Shown piece by piece: positions 49,937 through 58,895 of a stretch of 64,000 nt of DNA; positions within the stretch are counted from its first letter, which is position 1, and each line of letters starts with the position of its first letter. The position numbers and the translations under genes were made by a program. The stretch spans positions 1 to 64,000 of the forward strand of contig NZ_JAUSBN010000041.1 in NCBI RefSeq assembly GCF_030651995.1. The letters run 5' to 3'. Under the pieces are notes generated by a model. It did no database searches and was not told where the DNA came from. It saw nothing but the letters and a program-made list of their open reading frames with translations. Origin of the DNA: Reyranella sp. GTDB taxonomy: Bacteria > Pseudomonadota > Alphaproteobacteria > Reyranellales > Reyranellaceae.

Positions 49937-51495
49937 CAGTTCACGGCCTCAGTGAAATTCTTCCAGTACGGCTCGCGCAGCTCGCGCTTCAGGACCTTGC
50001 CGGCGCCGGAGAGCGGCAGGGGCGTGTCGCGGATGTCGACGCTACGCGGGCATTTGTAGCCCGCGATCTGGTTGCGGCAATGGTCGATCACGTCGTCGGC
50101 ACCGACCGACGCGCCCGGCTTCGGGACGACGATGGCGTGGACCCGTTCGCCCCATCGTTCGTCTGGAACGCCGATGACCGCCACCTCGGCGACGCCCGGC
50201 ATCGTCGAGATCGCATTCTCGACCTCGGCCGAATAGACGTTCTCGCCACCGGAAATGATCATGTCCTTCAGCCGGTCGACGATGAACACGAAGCCTTCCT
50301 CGTCCATGTAGGCGCCGTCGCCGGAATAGTACCAGCCGTCCTCCAGCACCGCCTCGGTTTCGGCCGGCTTGTTCCAGTAGCCCTTCATCACGTTGGCGCC
50401 GCGCACGGCCAGCTCGCCGGTCGTGCCGCGCGGCACTTCCAGCCGGTCGGCATCGACGATCCTGATGTCGCAGGCGAGCACGGCCTGGCCGCACGATTTG
50501 AGCCGCCCGGCGAACGGACCGTCGAGGACGGTGTAGCGCGGGTCGAGCAGGGTGACGATGGGCGCGGCCTCGGTCATGCCGTATCCGTGCATCAGGCGAA
50601 CCTGCGGCATCCGCTCGATCGCCTTACGCAGGATGCCCTCGGGCATGGGAGAGGCGCCGTAAAGAATGAACGAGAGCGTGCCGATGTCGAACTCCCCAAA
50701 GCGATCGTGGTTCACCAGCATGTTGATCATGGTCGGCACGAACTGCGCGTGGGTCACCTTCTCGGTCTGGATGGTCAGCAGCACCTCGACCGGCTCGAAG
50801 CGCGGCACGAAGGCGTGGCGTCCGCCGGACAGGGTGACGCCGAAGGTCGAGGCGCCGTCGGCGAGATGGAACATGGCGCCCGAATGGAGATAGGCGGTGT
50901 CCGAATCGAAGCCCATGCCGGCCACGCCGTTCAGTGCGTTCACCACCAGGTTGGTGTGGGTGAGCATGACGCCCTTGGAGCGGCCCGTCGTGCCGCCGGT
51001 GTAGAAGAGGCCGGCCAGGTCGTCGTCATGGGCCCCGACATCGTCCATCGCCTCGTAGCTCGTGAGGTCCTCGTAACGGAGGATGCCGTCGGGGCTCGCC
51101 AGATCGTCGAGCCAGATCACCTCGCGCACCGACGGCGTCCGGCCTTGGAGGGCCGTCAGGTGGTGCGACATTCCTGTATCGACGAACAGGGCCACCGCGC
51201 CGGAATCGTTCAGGATGTATTCGATCTCGGGCGCGGCCAGCCGCGTGTTGATCGGCACCATCACCGCACCCAGCCAGGGGAGGGCGTACATCAGTTCGAG
51301 ATAGCGGTCCGAATTGAGGGCGAGGATGGCCACCCGGTCGCCGCGGCGCACGCCCAGTGCGGAAAGCGCACCGGCCACCCGGCTGATCCGGTCGGCGCTC
51401 TGCTGCCAGGTGCGGCGCCGGCCGGCGAAGGAGCTGGCGATGCCGTTGGGTCGGGTCTGGACCGCGCGGCGAAGTCCCTGGGTCAGTGCGAACAT
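49936..51495 (-). CDS. Acyl-CoA synthetase (AMP-binding family)
   Basis: A 519-aa synthetase with FYTGGTTGRSKGVMLTH (Gly in place of the usual Ser), GYGMTEAAPIVTLLD, DRLKDMIISGGENVYSAEVE and SGAGKVLKREL. It is the first gene of a leftward pair with the 48404 synthetase and is divergent, 60 bp away, from a P450 gene. The two synthetases probably handle different acids of one degradation or modification pathway. Confidence 0.93.
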   Translation of the reverse strand: MFALTQGLRRAVQTRPNGIASSFAGRRRTWQQSADRISRVAGALSALGVRRGDRVAILALNSDRYLELMYALPWLGAVMVPINTRLAAPEIEYILNDSGAVALFVDTGMSHHLTALQGRTPSVREVIWLDDLASPDGILRYEDLTSYEAMDDVGAHDDDLAGLFYTGGTTGRSKGVMLTHTNLVVNALNGVAGMGFDSDTAYLHSGAMFHLADGASTFGVTLSGGRHAFVPRFEPVEVLLTIQTEKVTHAQFVPTMINMLVNHDRFGEFDIGTLSFILYGASPMPEGILRKAIERMPQVRLMHGYGMTEAAPIVTLLDPRYTVLDGPFAGRLKSCGQAVLACDIRIVDADRLEVPRGTTGELAVRGANVMKGYWNKPAETEAVLEDGWYYSGDGAYMDEEGFVFIVDRLKDMIISGGENVYSAEVENAISTMPGVAEVAVIGVPDERWGERVHAIVVPKPGASVGADDVIDHCRNQIAGYKCPRSVDIRDTPLPLSGAGKVLKRELREPYWKNFTEAVN

Positions 51496-51555
51496 GGGGA
51501 GATGCTAGGGGCTCGTTCGTTCGCGCCGCAAGGGGCTTCGTGGTAAAAGGGCAGT

Positions 51556-52791
51556 ATGGACACCATCGCCCAGCCGACCGCACCTGCGAAGGACCTCGAG
51601 TTCAATCCGCTCGACCCGGCCTTCATCGCCGATCCCTATCCCTTCTATCGCCGGCTGCGCGAAGCTGCCCCGGTGCTGAAGACGCCGCAGGGCTTCTGGC
51701 TGCTCACGCGCTACGACGACGTGGCGCTGTCCCTGCGCGACAGGCGCTTCGGCAAGGACTTCGAAGGCAACATGAGGCGTCGCTATGGCGAGAACCGCAT
51801 GGACGAGCCCGCGGTGGCGAGTCTGGCGAAGACGATGCTGGTGCAGGACCCGCCCGATCACACCCGCCTGCGCGGCCTGGTCACCAAGGCCTTCACCGCC
51901 CGTCGCGTCGCCGACATGCGGCCGCGCATCGAGGCACTGGTCAAAGAACAGCTCGACCGGGTCGCCGACAAGGGCGAGATGGACGTGATGCGCGACCTGG
52001 CGCATCGCCTGCCGGTCATCGTGATCTGCGACATGCTGGGCATACCCGAAGAGCATCGCGCCCCGTTCCTGGCGGGCAGCAACGTCAATGGCCGCATCCT
52101 CGAACCGGTTCCGATGACCCGCGAGGAACTCGACCTGGCCAACCGCAACACCCAGATGGCCGGCGTCTACTTCAACCAACTCTGCGAGTTGCGCCGCCGC
52201 GAGCCGCGCGACGACCTCACCACCGAGCTGGTGAAGGCGGAGGAGGCAGGCGACAAGCTATCGGCCGAGGAGCTGCAGGCGAATATCGGCCTGCTGTTCG
52301 GCGCTGGACACGAGACGACGACCAACCTGATCGGCAACGGCCTGCTGGCGCTGCATCGCAACCCCGATCAGTGGGAGCGGCTCAAGGCCGACCCGTCGCT
52401 GATCCCCAACGCGATCGAGGAGCTGCTGCGCTACGACTCCTCGGTGCAGATCACCGGCCGCGTCACCCATGCCGAAGTCGAACTGGGCGGCGTGACGATC
52501 GGCGCGGAGCAGAGCATCGTCGCCCTGCTGGGCGCCGCCAATCGCGATCCTGCTCAGTATCCCGATCCCGACCGGCTCGATGTCGGCCGCGAGCATATCC
52601 GGCCGATGTCGTTCGGCGGCGGCATCCATCACTGTCTGGGCGCGCAGCTCGCCCGGCTCGAAGCCGAGCTGGTCTTCACGGCGCTGATCGAGCGCATGCC
52701 GAACCTGACGCTGCCCGAGAAGAATACGCCGGCGTGGCGCCGCAGCTTCACCCTGCGCGGCCTCAGCAGGCTCCCCGCAGTCTGGCACTGA
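51556..52791 (+). CDS. Cytochrome P450
   Basis: A 411-aa soluble bacterial P450. Heme ligand Cys360 lies in FGGGIHHCLGAQLAR, the I-helix oxygen-activation motif is FGAGHETTTN, and the ExxR motif is in IEELLRYD. QDPPDHTRLRGLVTKAF is typical of CYP107/CYP1xx-like bacterial forms. It needs ferredoxin and reductase partners, which are not encoded nearby. Divergent acyl-CoA synthetases suggest a fatty-acid, terpenoid or aromatic-acid substrate. Confidence 0.95.
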   Translation: MDTIAQPTAPAKDLEFNPLDPAFIADPYPFYRRLREAAPVLKTPQGFWLLTRYDDVALSLRDRRFGKDFEGNMRRRYGENRMDEPAVASLAKTMLVQDPPDHTRLRGLVTKAFTARRVADMRPRIEALVKEQLDRVADKGEMDVMRDLAHRLPVIVICDMLGIPEEHRAPFLAGSNVNGRILEPVPMTREELDLANRNTQMAGVYFNQLCELRRREPRDDLTTELVKAEEAGDKLSAEELQANIGLLFGAGHETTTNLIGNGLLALHRNPDQWERLKADPSLIPNAIEELLRYDSSVQITGRVTHAEVELGGVTIGAEQSIVALLGAANRDPAQYPDPDRLDVGREHIRPMSFGGGIHHCLGAQLARLEAELVFTALIERMPNLTLPEKNTPAWRRSFTLRGLSRLPAVWH

Positions 52792-52808
52792 AGGATTCGA
52801 CCAAGGAC

Positions 52809-53516
52809 ATGGCGACGCGGTGGCGGGGCGAGGGCGGCCAGCATCAGGGGGCGCGCCCTTATCAGGAAGATTGTTGGCGTCTGGCGACGCTCGGAGACGG
52901 ATCCCTTCTGGCGGTGGTGGCCGACGGGATGGGCGGACATGCCGGCGGCGCGGTCGCGAGCCAGCTTGCGGTCGACGCCTTCCTCCATGCGGTGGAGCAG
53001 GGCGGCGACCTGGACGACGGGCTGCACGACGCCAACCAGGCGGTCGGCCGCGGCGCCCTCGCGAGGCGCGAACTCACCGGCATGGGCGCCACCCTGGTGG
53101 CCGCCCAGCTGCGCGGCGACGAGGTGCGCTGGATCAGCGTTGGGGACTCGCCCTTCTACCTGGTCGAGGCCGGCAAGCTCGTCCGACTCAACGCCGATCA
53201 TTCGATGGCGCCACAGATCGACGCGCTGGTCGCCCGCGGCATGCTTTCGGCCGAGGATGCCGAAAATCACCCGGGCCGGCATACCTTGCGCGAGGCGGTG
53301 ATGGGCGAGCCGCTCACCCTGATCGACCGGGGCAAACGCCGGCTCGGGCCGGACGCGCGCCTTCTGGTGTGCAGCGATGGCGTGCACAGTCTGAGCAACG
53401 AACAGCTGATGGCGCAGGCGTCGCTGCCGGTGGAGCGCATCATCGCAGGCGTCCTGGCGGTGACCAAAGCGCACCAGGACAATATCACCGTCGTCAAACT
53501 GGAGCGCGTCCGATGA
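52809..53516 (+). CDS. PP2C-family serine/threonine phosphatase
   Basis: A 235-aa protein phosphatase with YQEDCW (first acidic ligands), VADGMGGHAGG at residues 37-47 (metal Asp39), LLVCSDGVHSLSNEQL and KAHQDNITVVKLERV (last metal Asp). It is the stand-alone catalytic form without a sensor domain. The downstream asparaginase start overlaps the stop as ATGA. No Hanks-type kinase is encoded in the window, so the target is unknown. Confidence 0.9.
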   Translation: MATRWRGEGGQHQGARPYQEDCWRLATLGDGSLLAVVADGMGGHAGGAVASQLAVDAFLHAVEQGGDLDDGLHDANQAVGRGALARRELTGMGATLVAAQLRGDEVRWISVGDSPFYLVEAGKLVRLNADHSMAPQIDALVARGMLSAEDAENHPGRHTLREAVMGEPLTLIDRGKRRLGPDARLLVCSDGVHSLSNEQLMAQASLPVERIIAGVLAVTKAHQDNITVVKLERVR

Positions 53517-54514
53517 ACCGGAGCCCTGTCGTCATCGAAGTCACGCGCGGGCCGGTCGTCGAAAGCCGGCACGAGGGCATCGCCGCGGTTGTGAAGGCCG
53601 ACGGCACCGTGGTCGAGTCGTGGGGCGACATCGATGTGGCCATCCTGCCGCGTTCGGCCAACAAGCCGATCCAGGCGATGGCCTTCGTCGAGAGCGGCGC
53701 GGTCGAACGCTTCGGCTTGGGCGACGAGCATGTGGCGTTGTCCTGCGCCTCGCACAGCGGCGAGACCCGCCATGTCGAGACGGTGCGCGCCTGGCTGGCG
53801 AAGGTGGGCCTCAGCGAGGCCGATCTCGAATGCGGCACCCACGCGCCGCGCCTGCAGTCGAGCATCGAGGCGCTGGCCCGGGCGAACACCCTGCCGACGG
53901 CGGCGTTCAACAACTGCTCGGGCAAGCATAGCGGCTTCCTGACGACGGCCGTGCACTATGGCGAGCCGACCAAGGGCTACATCACGTACGACCACCCGGT
54001 GCAGCGCCGGCTGCGCGACACCATGAGCGCGCTGTGCGGCCTCGACGCCGACGCCTTTCCGCACGGCACCGATGGCTGCGGAATTCCCACGCTGGCCACG
54101 CCGCTCAAGAGTCTCGCGCAGGCGATGGCCTCGATGGCCGATCCGTCGCGCCTGTCGAGCAAGCGCGCCGACGCCGCGATCCGCATCCGCAAGGCGATGA
54201 ACGCCGAGCCTTTCATGGTGGCCGGTAGCGGCCGCTTCTGCACCCGCATCAACGAGGCTGCGCCCGGCGTCATCCAGGTGAAGACCGGCGCCGAGGGCGT
54301 GTTCTGCGGCATGCTGCCGACGCTCGGCCTCGGCGTGGCGCTCAAGGTCTGGGACGGCGCGGGCCGGGCGGCCGAGGTCGCGATGGCGGCGCTGCTAGAT
54401 CATCTCGGCGTGCTGCCGGCGGGGCAGCGCGAGGAGGTGCTTCATCCGCCGATCAAGAACGTCGTCGGCCTGCTGGTCGGCGAGATGAGGCCGGCGAAGA
54501 GCTGGCTGGGCTGA
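53513..54514 (+). CDS. L-asparaginase II family protein (COG4448 type)
   Basis: The 333-aa product belongs to the thermolabile asparaginase II family common in rhizobia and actinobacteria, unrelated to E. coli AnsA/B. Family blocks seen are ALPRSANKPIQA-like ILPRSANKPIQAMAFVESGA, SCASHSGETRHV, NNCSGKHSGFL (conserved Ser/Lys/Cys region) and DGCGIPTLATPL. It should hydrolyse L-Asn to Asp and ammonia. It is translationally coupled to the PP2C gene. Confidence 0.92.
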   Translation: MNRSPVVIEVTRGPVVESRHEGIAAVVKADGTVVESWGDIDVAILPRSANKPIQAMAFVESGAVERFGLGDEHVALSCASHSGETRHVETVRAWLAKVGLSEADLECGTHAPRLQSSIEALARANTLPTAAFNNCSGKHSGFLTTAVHYGEPTKGYITYDHPVQRRLRDTMSALCGLDADAFPHGTDGCGIPTLATPLKSLAQAMASMADPSRLSSKRADAAIRIRKAMNAEPFMVAGSGRFCTRINEAAPGVIQVKTGAEGVFCGMLPTLGLGVALKVWDGAGRAAEVAMAALLDHLGVLPAGQREEVLHPPIKNVVGLLVGEMRPAKSWLG

Positions 54515-54522
54515 GGCCCGTC

Positions 54523-55776
54523 ATGAGTCTCACGCTCGACATCCTTGAAGTCGGCGCCCGCGGCGACGGCGTCGCCGATCTCGAAGGCAAGCGGTACTTC
54601 GTGCCCTATTGTTTACCGGCCGAGACGGTCGAGGCCGAACCGCTCGACAAGCGCGGCGACGGCATCGCCTGCGAGCTGCTCGAAGTGCTGGCGCCGTCGC
54701 GCCACCGCGAGACGCCGCCCTGTGTCCACTTCGGCACCTGCGGCGGCTGTGCGCTCCAGCACTGGCGCCGCGACATTTACACCAATTGGAAAAGCGAGCT
54801 GATCGCCAAATCCCTGGCGCAACGCGGCGTGAAGGCCCCGCGCTTCGAGGCGCCGGTCACCTGCGAGCCGGGCGAGCGCCGGCGTGCCGATATCGTGCTG
54901 CGGCGCGAGGGCAAGCGCGTCCTGGCCGGCTACCATGAACGGGCCAGCCAGAACGTCGTCGACGTCGGCACCTGCGTCGTGGCCCGCCCGAAGATCAATG
55001 CGGTCCTCGCGCCCCTGCGCACGGCGATGGCCGCCATCCTGCGCGACGGCACCTCGGCCGATGCCGTGGTCAACGAGACCGACACCGGCCTCGACGTGCT
55101 GATCCGCCCGCACCGGCGCTTCGACCTGACCCTGCCGATCCGCGAGACGCTGATCGCGCTGGCCGAGAGCGCCGACATGGCGCGCGTGAGCTGGGGCGAC
55201 CGTGCGACGGCCGAGCCGGTGCTGGTGCGCCGCACGCCGCAGCTGATCCTGGGCGATCTGTCGATCGAGCCGCCGCCGGGCGCGTTCCTGCAGGCGACCA
55301 AGCGCGCCGAACTGGTGATGCGCGCCGGTGTCAACGCCTGGGCCGGGGAGGCGAAGCATCTCGCCGACCTGTTCGCCGGCATCGGCGCGCTGTCGCTCGG
55401 CAAGCCGGGCAAGCTCAGCCTGTTCGAATACGACCGCCCGTCGGTCGCCGCCGTCGACGCCGCGGCACGCAAGCTGGGCGGCAACCGCGTGACCGTGCAG
55501 CTGCGCGATCTCTTCCGCCGGCCGCTCAGTACCGCCGAACTCGCGCCCTTCGACGCCGTCGTGCTCGACCCGCCGCGCGCGGGTGCGGCCGCGCAATGCG
55601 CCGAACTCGCCGGCTCGAAGGTCAAGCGCATCGTCTACGGCTCCTGCGACCCCGCCAGCTTCGCCCGCGACGTCCGCACCCTGCAGGACGGCGGCTACCG
55701 GCTGGAAAAACTCATGCCCATCGACCAGTTCCTCTGGTCCGCGCATGTCGAGCTGATCGCGCTGCTGACGCGGTGA
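54523..55776 (+). CDS. RlmD/TrmA-family 23S rRNA or tRNA m5U methyltransferase
   Basis: A 417-aa RNA (uracil-C5) methyltransferase. Residues 1-55 form a short TRAM-like domain; Cys67, Cys73, Cys76 and Cys151 are positioned to bind a [4Fe-4S] cluster. The SAM-binding region is HLADLFAGIGALSLGK, with VVLDPPRAGAA, and the nucleophile Cys375 is in VYGSCDPASFARDV. RlmD (U1939) or RlmC-like specificity cannot be separated here. A decayed copy of its last 24 codons lies at 56651-56722. Confidence 0.92.
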   Translation: MSLTLDILEVGARGDGVADLEGKRYFVPYCLPAETVEAEPLDKRGDGIACELLEVLAPSRHRETPPCVHFGTCGGCALQHWRRDIYTNWKSELIAKSLAQRGVKAPRFEAPVTCEPGERRRADIVLRREGKRVLAGYHERASQNVVDVGTCVVARPKINAVLAPLRTAMAAILRDGTSADAVVNETDTGLDVLIRPHRRFDLTLPIRETLIALAESADMARVSWGDRATAEPVLVRRTPQLILGDLSIEPPPGAFLQATKRAELVMRAGVNAWAGEAKHLADLFAGIGALSLGKPGKLSLFEYDRPSVAAVDAAARKLGGNRVTVQLRDLFRRPLSTAELAPFDAVVLDPPRAGAAAQCAELAGSKVKRIVYGSCDPASFARDVRTLQDGGYRLEKLMPIDQFLWSAHVELIALLTR

Positions 55777-55804
55777 TGAGGGGCTGTCCGCGCCTGCGGA
55801 CTCC

Positions 55805-56560
55805 CTATAGGCCTTTCAGGACCTCGCTCAGCGCGGCCCCGGGCTGGTGAGGCATGAAGACCTGGAAGGGCGCCCCGAAGATCGCGGTGAGGACCAGGCA
55901 GGTGCTGAACGACACTGTGAAAAGGCTCACGGCGACCCTCATCGGCCGTCTCTGGCCGAGATGCACGAGCATCAGGGCGATCTGGGTGATCGCCCCGAAG
56001 ATCACCATGGCGAGGCCCTTGAGCGGCACCGTGGCATCGCTGGCGAGATGCACCCTGTCCTCCCGCGCCCTCATCATGGTCTGGGCCTCGCCGATCAGGA
56101 TGGCCCGCGACGAGGAATCGAGGCCGGGCTCCCGCACGATCGCGCCCACGAGGTCATCGAACGCATTCTCGGTCTTGCCGCGGGCCGCCTGGATCACCTT
56201 CCCTCGATCCATCTCGCCGCTGGAGGCTTGCAGGTAGGTCCTGAGTTTCGGGATCACGGCCGCCGTGACGCCCATGGCGTGCGCGGTGTGGGCGATCAGC
56301 CGCGCGGCATTGGTCTCGCCGTTCACGAAGCGGCGGGCCTGGATGTCCTTCTGCCAGGCATCGCTGGCCAGCAAGGCGGCATAGAGGCTGAACAGCATGG
56401 CGATGCCGTTGAAATAGGGCGCCACCACGCCCTTGCAGGACTGGATCGACGCCGAGAGCGGACCACGGGCTTCGGCCGTGAGGATTACGATCGCCAACAG
56501 GGCCGGGACGCAAACCGCCAGCACCAGTTTCCAGCCTATGCTCAGCTCCAGGTACATCAT
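55805..56560 (-). CDS. DUF4239 (bestrophin-like) membrane protein
   Basis: A 251-aa membrane protein with an N-terminal segment (KLVLAVCVPALLAIVILTAE), a central soluble helical region, and two C-terminal segments (GLAMVIFGAITQIALMLVHL; VAVSLFTVSFSTCLVLTAIF) followed by GAPFQVF, matching the DUF4239 layout. ATG at 56560, followed directly by a second ATG, has GGGAGGAAAG upstream. It is flanked on both sides by related copies of the methyltransferase 3' end, so it may be an insertion into an ancestral duplication. Confidence 0.82.
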   Translation of the reverse strand: MMYLELSIGWKLVLAVCVPALLAIVILTAEARGPLSASIQSCKGVVAPYFNGIAMLFSLYAALLASDAWQKDIQARRFVNGETNAARLIAHTAHAMGVTAAVIPKLRTYLQASSGEMDRGKVIQAARGKTENAFDDLVGAIVREPGLDSSSRAILIGEAQTMMRAREDRVHLASDATVPLKGLAMVIFGAITQIALMLVHLGQRRPMRVAVSLFTVSFSTCLVLTAIFGAPFQVFMPHQPGAALSEVLKGL

Positions 56561-56650
56561 CGACTTTCCTCCCCCGACGAAGCCGTTGAACGTCCCAGAT
56601 ACCATCATTCGGCCGGGCACGGGGGGCGTGTTCGGCCGACTCTGTGCCGA

Positions 56651-56722
56651 CTGGAGAAACTCATGCCTATCGACCAATTTCCCTGGCCGGTTCATGTTGG
56701 GACGATTGCATTGCTGACAGGA
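56651..56722 (+). pseudogene. Decayed copy of the RlmD/TrmA gene 3' end
   Basis: The plus strand here reads LEKLMPIDQFPWPVHVGTIA, against LEKLMPIDQFLWSAHVELIA at the end of the methyltransferase gene (55702-55773). The 72-bp segments align without gaps with about 20 mismatches, many at third codon positions; the stop codon is lost. No upstream portion of the gene is visible next to it. It is a leftover of a second, diverged methyltransferase gene or of a partial duplication. Confidence 0.75.
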
Positions 56723-56739
56723 AAACGAGGAGACGACCG

Positions 56740-57507
56740 ATGATGTTCGATCTTACCGGCAAGGTGGCCGTGGTGACCGGCGGCAGCCGTGGCATCGGCC
56801 GCTCGATCTGCGAACAGATGGCCGCCCATGGCGCCAAGGTCGTGGTGTCGAGTCGCAAGCTGCCGGCCTGCGAGGAGGTGGTGAAGGGGATCAAGGAGAA
56901 GGGCGGCGAGGCCACGGCGGTCGCGGCCAGCATCTCCGACAAGGCCCAGCTCGAGAACCTCGTCGCCGAGGCGCGCAAGGCCTATGGCAAGATCGACATC
57001 ATGGTCTGCAACGCCGCCTCCAACCCGTATTTCGGCCCGCTCACCGGCCTGAAGGACGAGGTGTTCCAGAAGATCATGCAGAACAACGTGATGTCGAACC
57101 TGTGGCTGATGAACATGGTCGGCCCGGAGATGGCGGAGCGGAAGGACGGCGCCTTCATCATCGTGTCGTCGATCGGCGCGCTGGTCGGCTCCGCGCACAT
57201 CGCCGCCTACAACATGAGCAAGGCGGCCGATCTCTCGCTGGTGAAGTCGCTCGCCATGGAGTGGGGCAAGCACAACATCCGCGTCAACGCCATCGCGCCT
57301 GGCTTGATCCAGACCGACTTCGCCAAGGCACTGTGGGACAATCCGCAGATCCGCGCCGCGCAGGAGAACAAGGCGGCCCTGAAGCGCATCGGCCAGCCCG
57401 ACGATATCGGCGGCGTTGCGGTGTTCCTCGCCTCCAAGGCCGGCAACTTCATCTGCGGCCAGTGCATCATCGCCGACGGCGGCGTCATCGGCGCGGGCGC
57501 GGAGTAG
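56740..57507 (+). CDS. Short-chain dehydrogenase/reductase
   Basis: A 255-aa classical SDR. The cofactor motif TGGSRGIG is at residues 13-20, NNAG-equivalent CNAASNP at 90-96, and the catalytic Ser144 with Tyr157-x3-Lys161 (AAYNMSKAA). GLIQTDFAKALWDNPQIRAA and the C-terminal FICGQCIIADGG are typical. Arg17 after the TGGS favours NADP. It resembles FabG and 2,4-dienoyl/alcohol SDRs (DHRS4-like); exact substrate unknown. Confidence 0.93.
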   Translation: MMFDLTGKVAVVTGGSRGIGRSICEQMAAHGAKVVVSSRKLPACEEVVKGIKEKGGEATAVAASISDKAQLENLVAEARKAYGKIDIMVCNAASNPYFGPLTGLKDEVFQKIMQNNVMSNLWLMNMVGPEMAERKDGAFIIVSSIGALVGSAHIAAYNMSKAADLSLVKSLAMEWGKHNIRVNAIAPGLIQTDFAKALWDNPQIRAAQENKAALKRIGQPDDIGGVAVFLASKAGNFICGQCIIADGGVIGAGAE

Positions 57508-57537
57508 CCCAAGACCCCATCCGAACTAAAGAAAGTA

Positions 57538-57623
57538 CCCGTCATCTCGACCGGAGCGCGCAGCACGTAGCGGAGAGATCTTCTCTCCACTTCGCGCCTT
57601 CGGCGCTACGGTCGAGACGACGG
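57538..57623. repeat. Palindromic intergenic element
   Basis: CCCGTCATCTCGACCG and CGGTCGAGACGACGG form the outer arms, and GGAGAGATCTTCTCTCC is a nested palindrome between them. The ~86-bp element fills most of the gap between convergent SDR and exonuclease III genes. It differs in sequence from the palindromes at 41613 and 48254 but has the same location type, and may act as a two-way terminator. Confidence 0.75.
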
Positions 57624-57631
57624 TGTGGGGC

Positions 57632-58420
57632 TTAAGCCGCCACGTCCAGTTCACACCAGACCGGGACGTGGTCCGACGGTTCAGTCTTGCCCCGTTCGGC
57701 CTTGTCGATGCCGACCGCGGTGAGGCGGTCGGCGGCCTGCGGCGAGAGCAGCAGGTGGTCGATGCGCAGCCCGTTGCCCTTGGGCCAGGCGCCGGCCTGG
57801 TAATCCCAGAACGTGTACTGCTCGCCATCGGGATGGAACGCCCGCACCGCGTCGGTCAGGCCGAGATTGAGCAGCTTGCGGAACGCGGCCCGCGATTCGG
57901 GCTGGCAGAGCGCGTCGCCGGCGAAGGCCTTGGGATCGAACACGTCCATCTCGGTCGGGCAGACATTGTAGTCGCCGCACAGCACGAACATCTCCTCACG
58001 CGCCAGCAGTTCGCGGGCGTGGCCGAGCAGGCGCTCCATCCAGGCGAGCTTGTAGGTGAACTTCTCGGTGCCGACCGGATTGCCGTTGGGCAGGTAGAGC
58101 CCGCCGACCGTCAGCGGCCCGCGCGGCGTATGGACCCGCCCCTCGACATAACGCGCCGGCTCGTCCTCGGCGGCGCCGGGCAGGGCGCGCGCCGTCACGT
58201 CGAACGCATGGTGGGACAGGAAGGCGACGCCGTTGAACCCCTTCTGGCCGACGATCGCTGCCTTGTAGCCGGCCGCCTCGACCTCAAGAGTCGGGAACTG
58301 CGGCTCCTGAGCCTTGATCTCCTGCAGCACGACGATGTCGGGCTTGGCCTCCTGCAGCCACGCCACCAGATTGCCGGTGCGCTTGCGGACGGAGTTCACG
58401 TTCCAGGTCGCGATTTTCAT
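57632..58420 (-). CDS. xth: Exodeoxyribonuclease III
   Basis: A 262-aa DNA-repair nuclease/AP endonuclease of the EEP fold. Catalytic motifs are MKIATWNVNSVRKR (Asn), VVLQEIKAQ (metal Glu), VCGDYNVCPTEMDV (Asp/Asn) and the terminal SDHVPVW (Asp-His). Length and order match bacterial XthA. It would cut at abasic sites in DNA. It stands alone at the end of a convergent pair with the SDR gene. Confidence 0.95.
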   Translation of the reverse strand: MKIATWNVNSVRKRTGNLVAWLQEAKPDIVVLQEIKAQEPQFPTLEVEAAGYKAAIVGQKGFNGVAFLSHHAFDVTARALPGAAEDEPARYVEGRVHTPRGPLTVGGLYLPNGNPVGTEKFTYKLAWMERLLGHARELLAREEMFVLCGDYNVCPTEMDVFDPKAFAGDALCQPESRAAFRKLLNLGLTDAVRAFHPDGEQYTFWDYQAGAWPKGNGLRIDHLLLSPQAADRLTAVGIDKAERGKTEPSDHVPVWCELDVAA

Positions 58421-58513
58421 GAGTTCAGGCTGCCTCTCCGCCTGACCTCATAGCACGCCTCGCCCTGAAGAGTGGTCGTAGCGCGCGCCTCTTCCAGGTG
58501 AGACGGCGAAAAA

Positions 58514-58846
58514 TCAGACGCTGAACGAGTTGCCGCAGCCGCAGGCGGAGGTGGCGTTCGGGTTCTTCACCTGGAACGCCGCGCCGACCATTTCCTCGAC
58601 ATAGTCGAGCTGGCTGCCCTTGAGGAACTCAAGCGAGGTGGCGTCGACCAGGACGGCGGCGCCGTCGTGTTCGATGACCAGGTCGTCTTCGTTGCGCGCT
58701 TCCTCGAACGAGAAGTTGTATTGGAAGCCCGAGCAGCCGCCACCCAGGACCGCCACCCTCATCATGACGGGCTTGGGCTCTTTGGAGGCCAGGAAGGCGA
58801 TCCGCTTGGCCGCGTTGGAAGTCACGGAAAAGGTGGTGTCGGTCAT
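58514..58846 (-). CDS. erpA: Iron-sulfur cluster insertion protein ErpA
   Basis: A 110-aa A-type carrier with the three conserved cysteines: Cys38 (LGGGCSGFQY) and Cys102/Cys104 (ACGCGNSFSV). It delivers Fe-S clusters to apoproteins. The acidic insert FSFEEARNEDDLVIEHDGAA fits ErpA/IscA. The RlmD/TrmA-type enzyme 3 kb away would be one possible client. No isc/suf genes are adjacent. Confidence 0.95.
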   Translation of the reverse strand: MTDTTFSVTSNAAKRIAFLASKEPKPVMMRVAVLGGGCSGFQYNFSFEEARNEDDLVIEHDGAAVLVDATSLEFLKGSQLDYVEEMVGAAFQVKNPNATSACGCGNSFSV

Positions 58847-58895
58847 GCCTACAAGATGTGGTGGGCGAGGCGATTCGTCAATCCCGACAAAAACC

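Noticed and set aside
51486..52800. Open frame upstream of the PP2C gene, overlapping the P450
   Set aside because: It lies in a different frame over a clear P450; the phosphatase domain begins at MATRW (52809).
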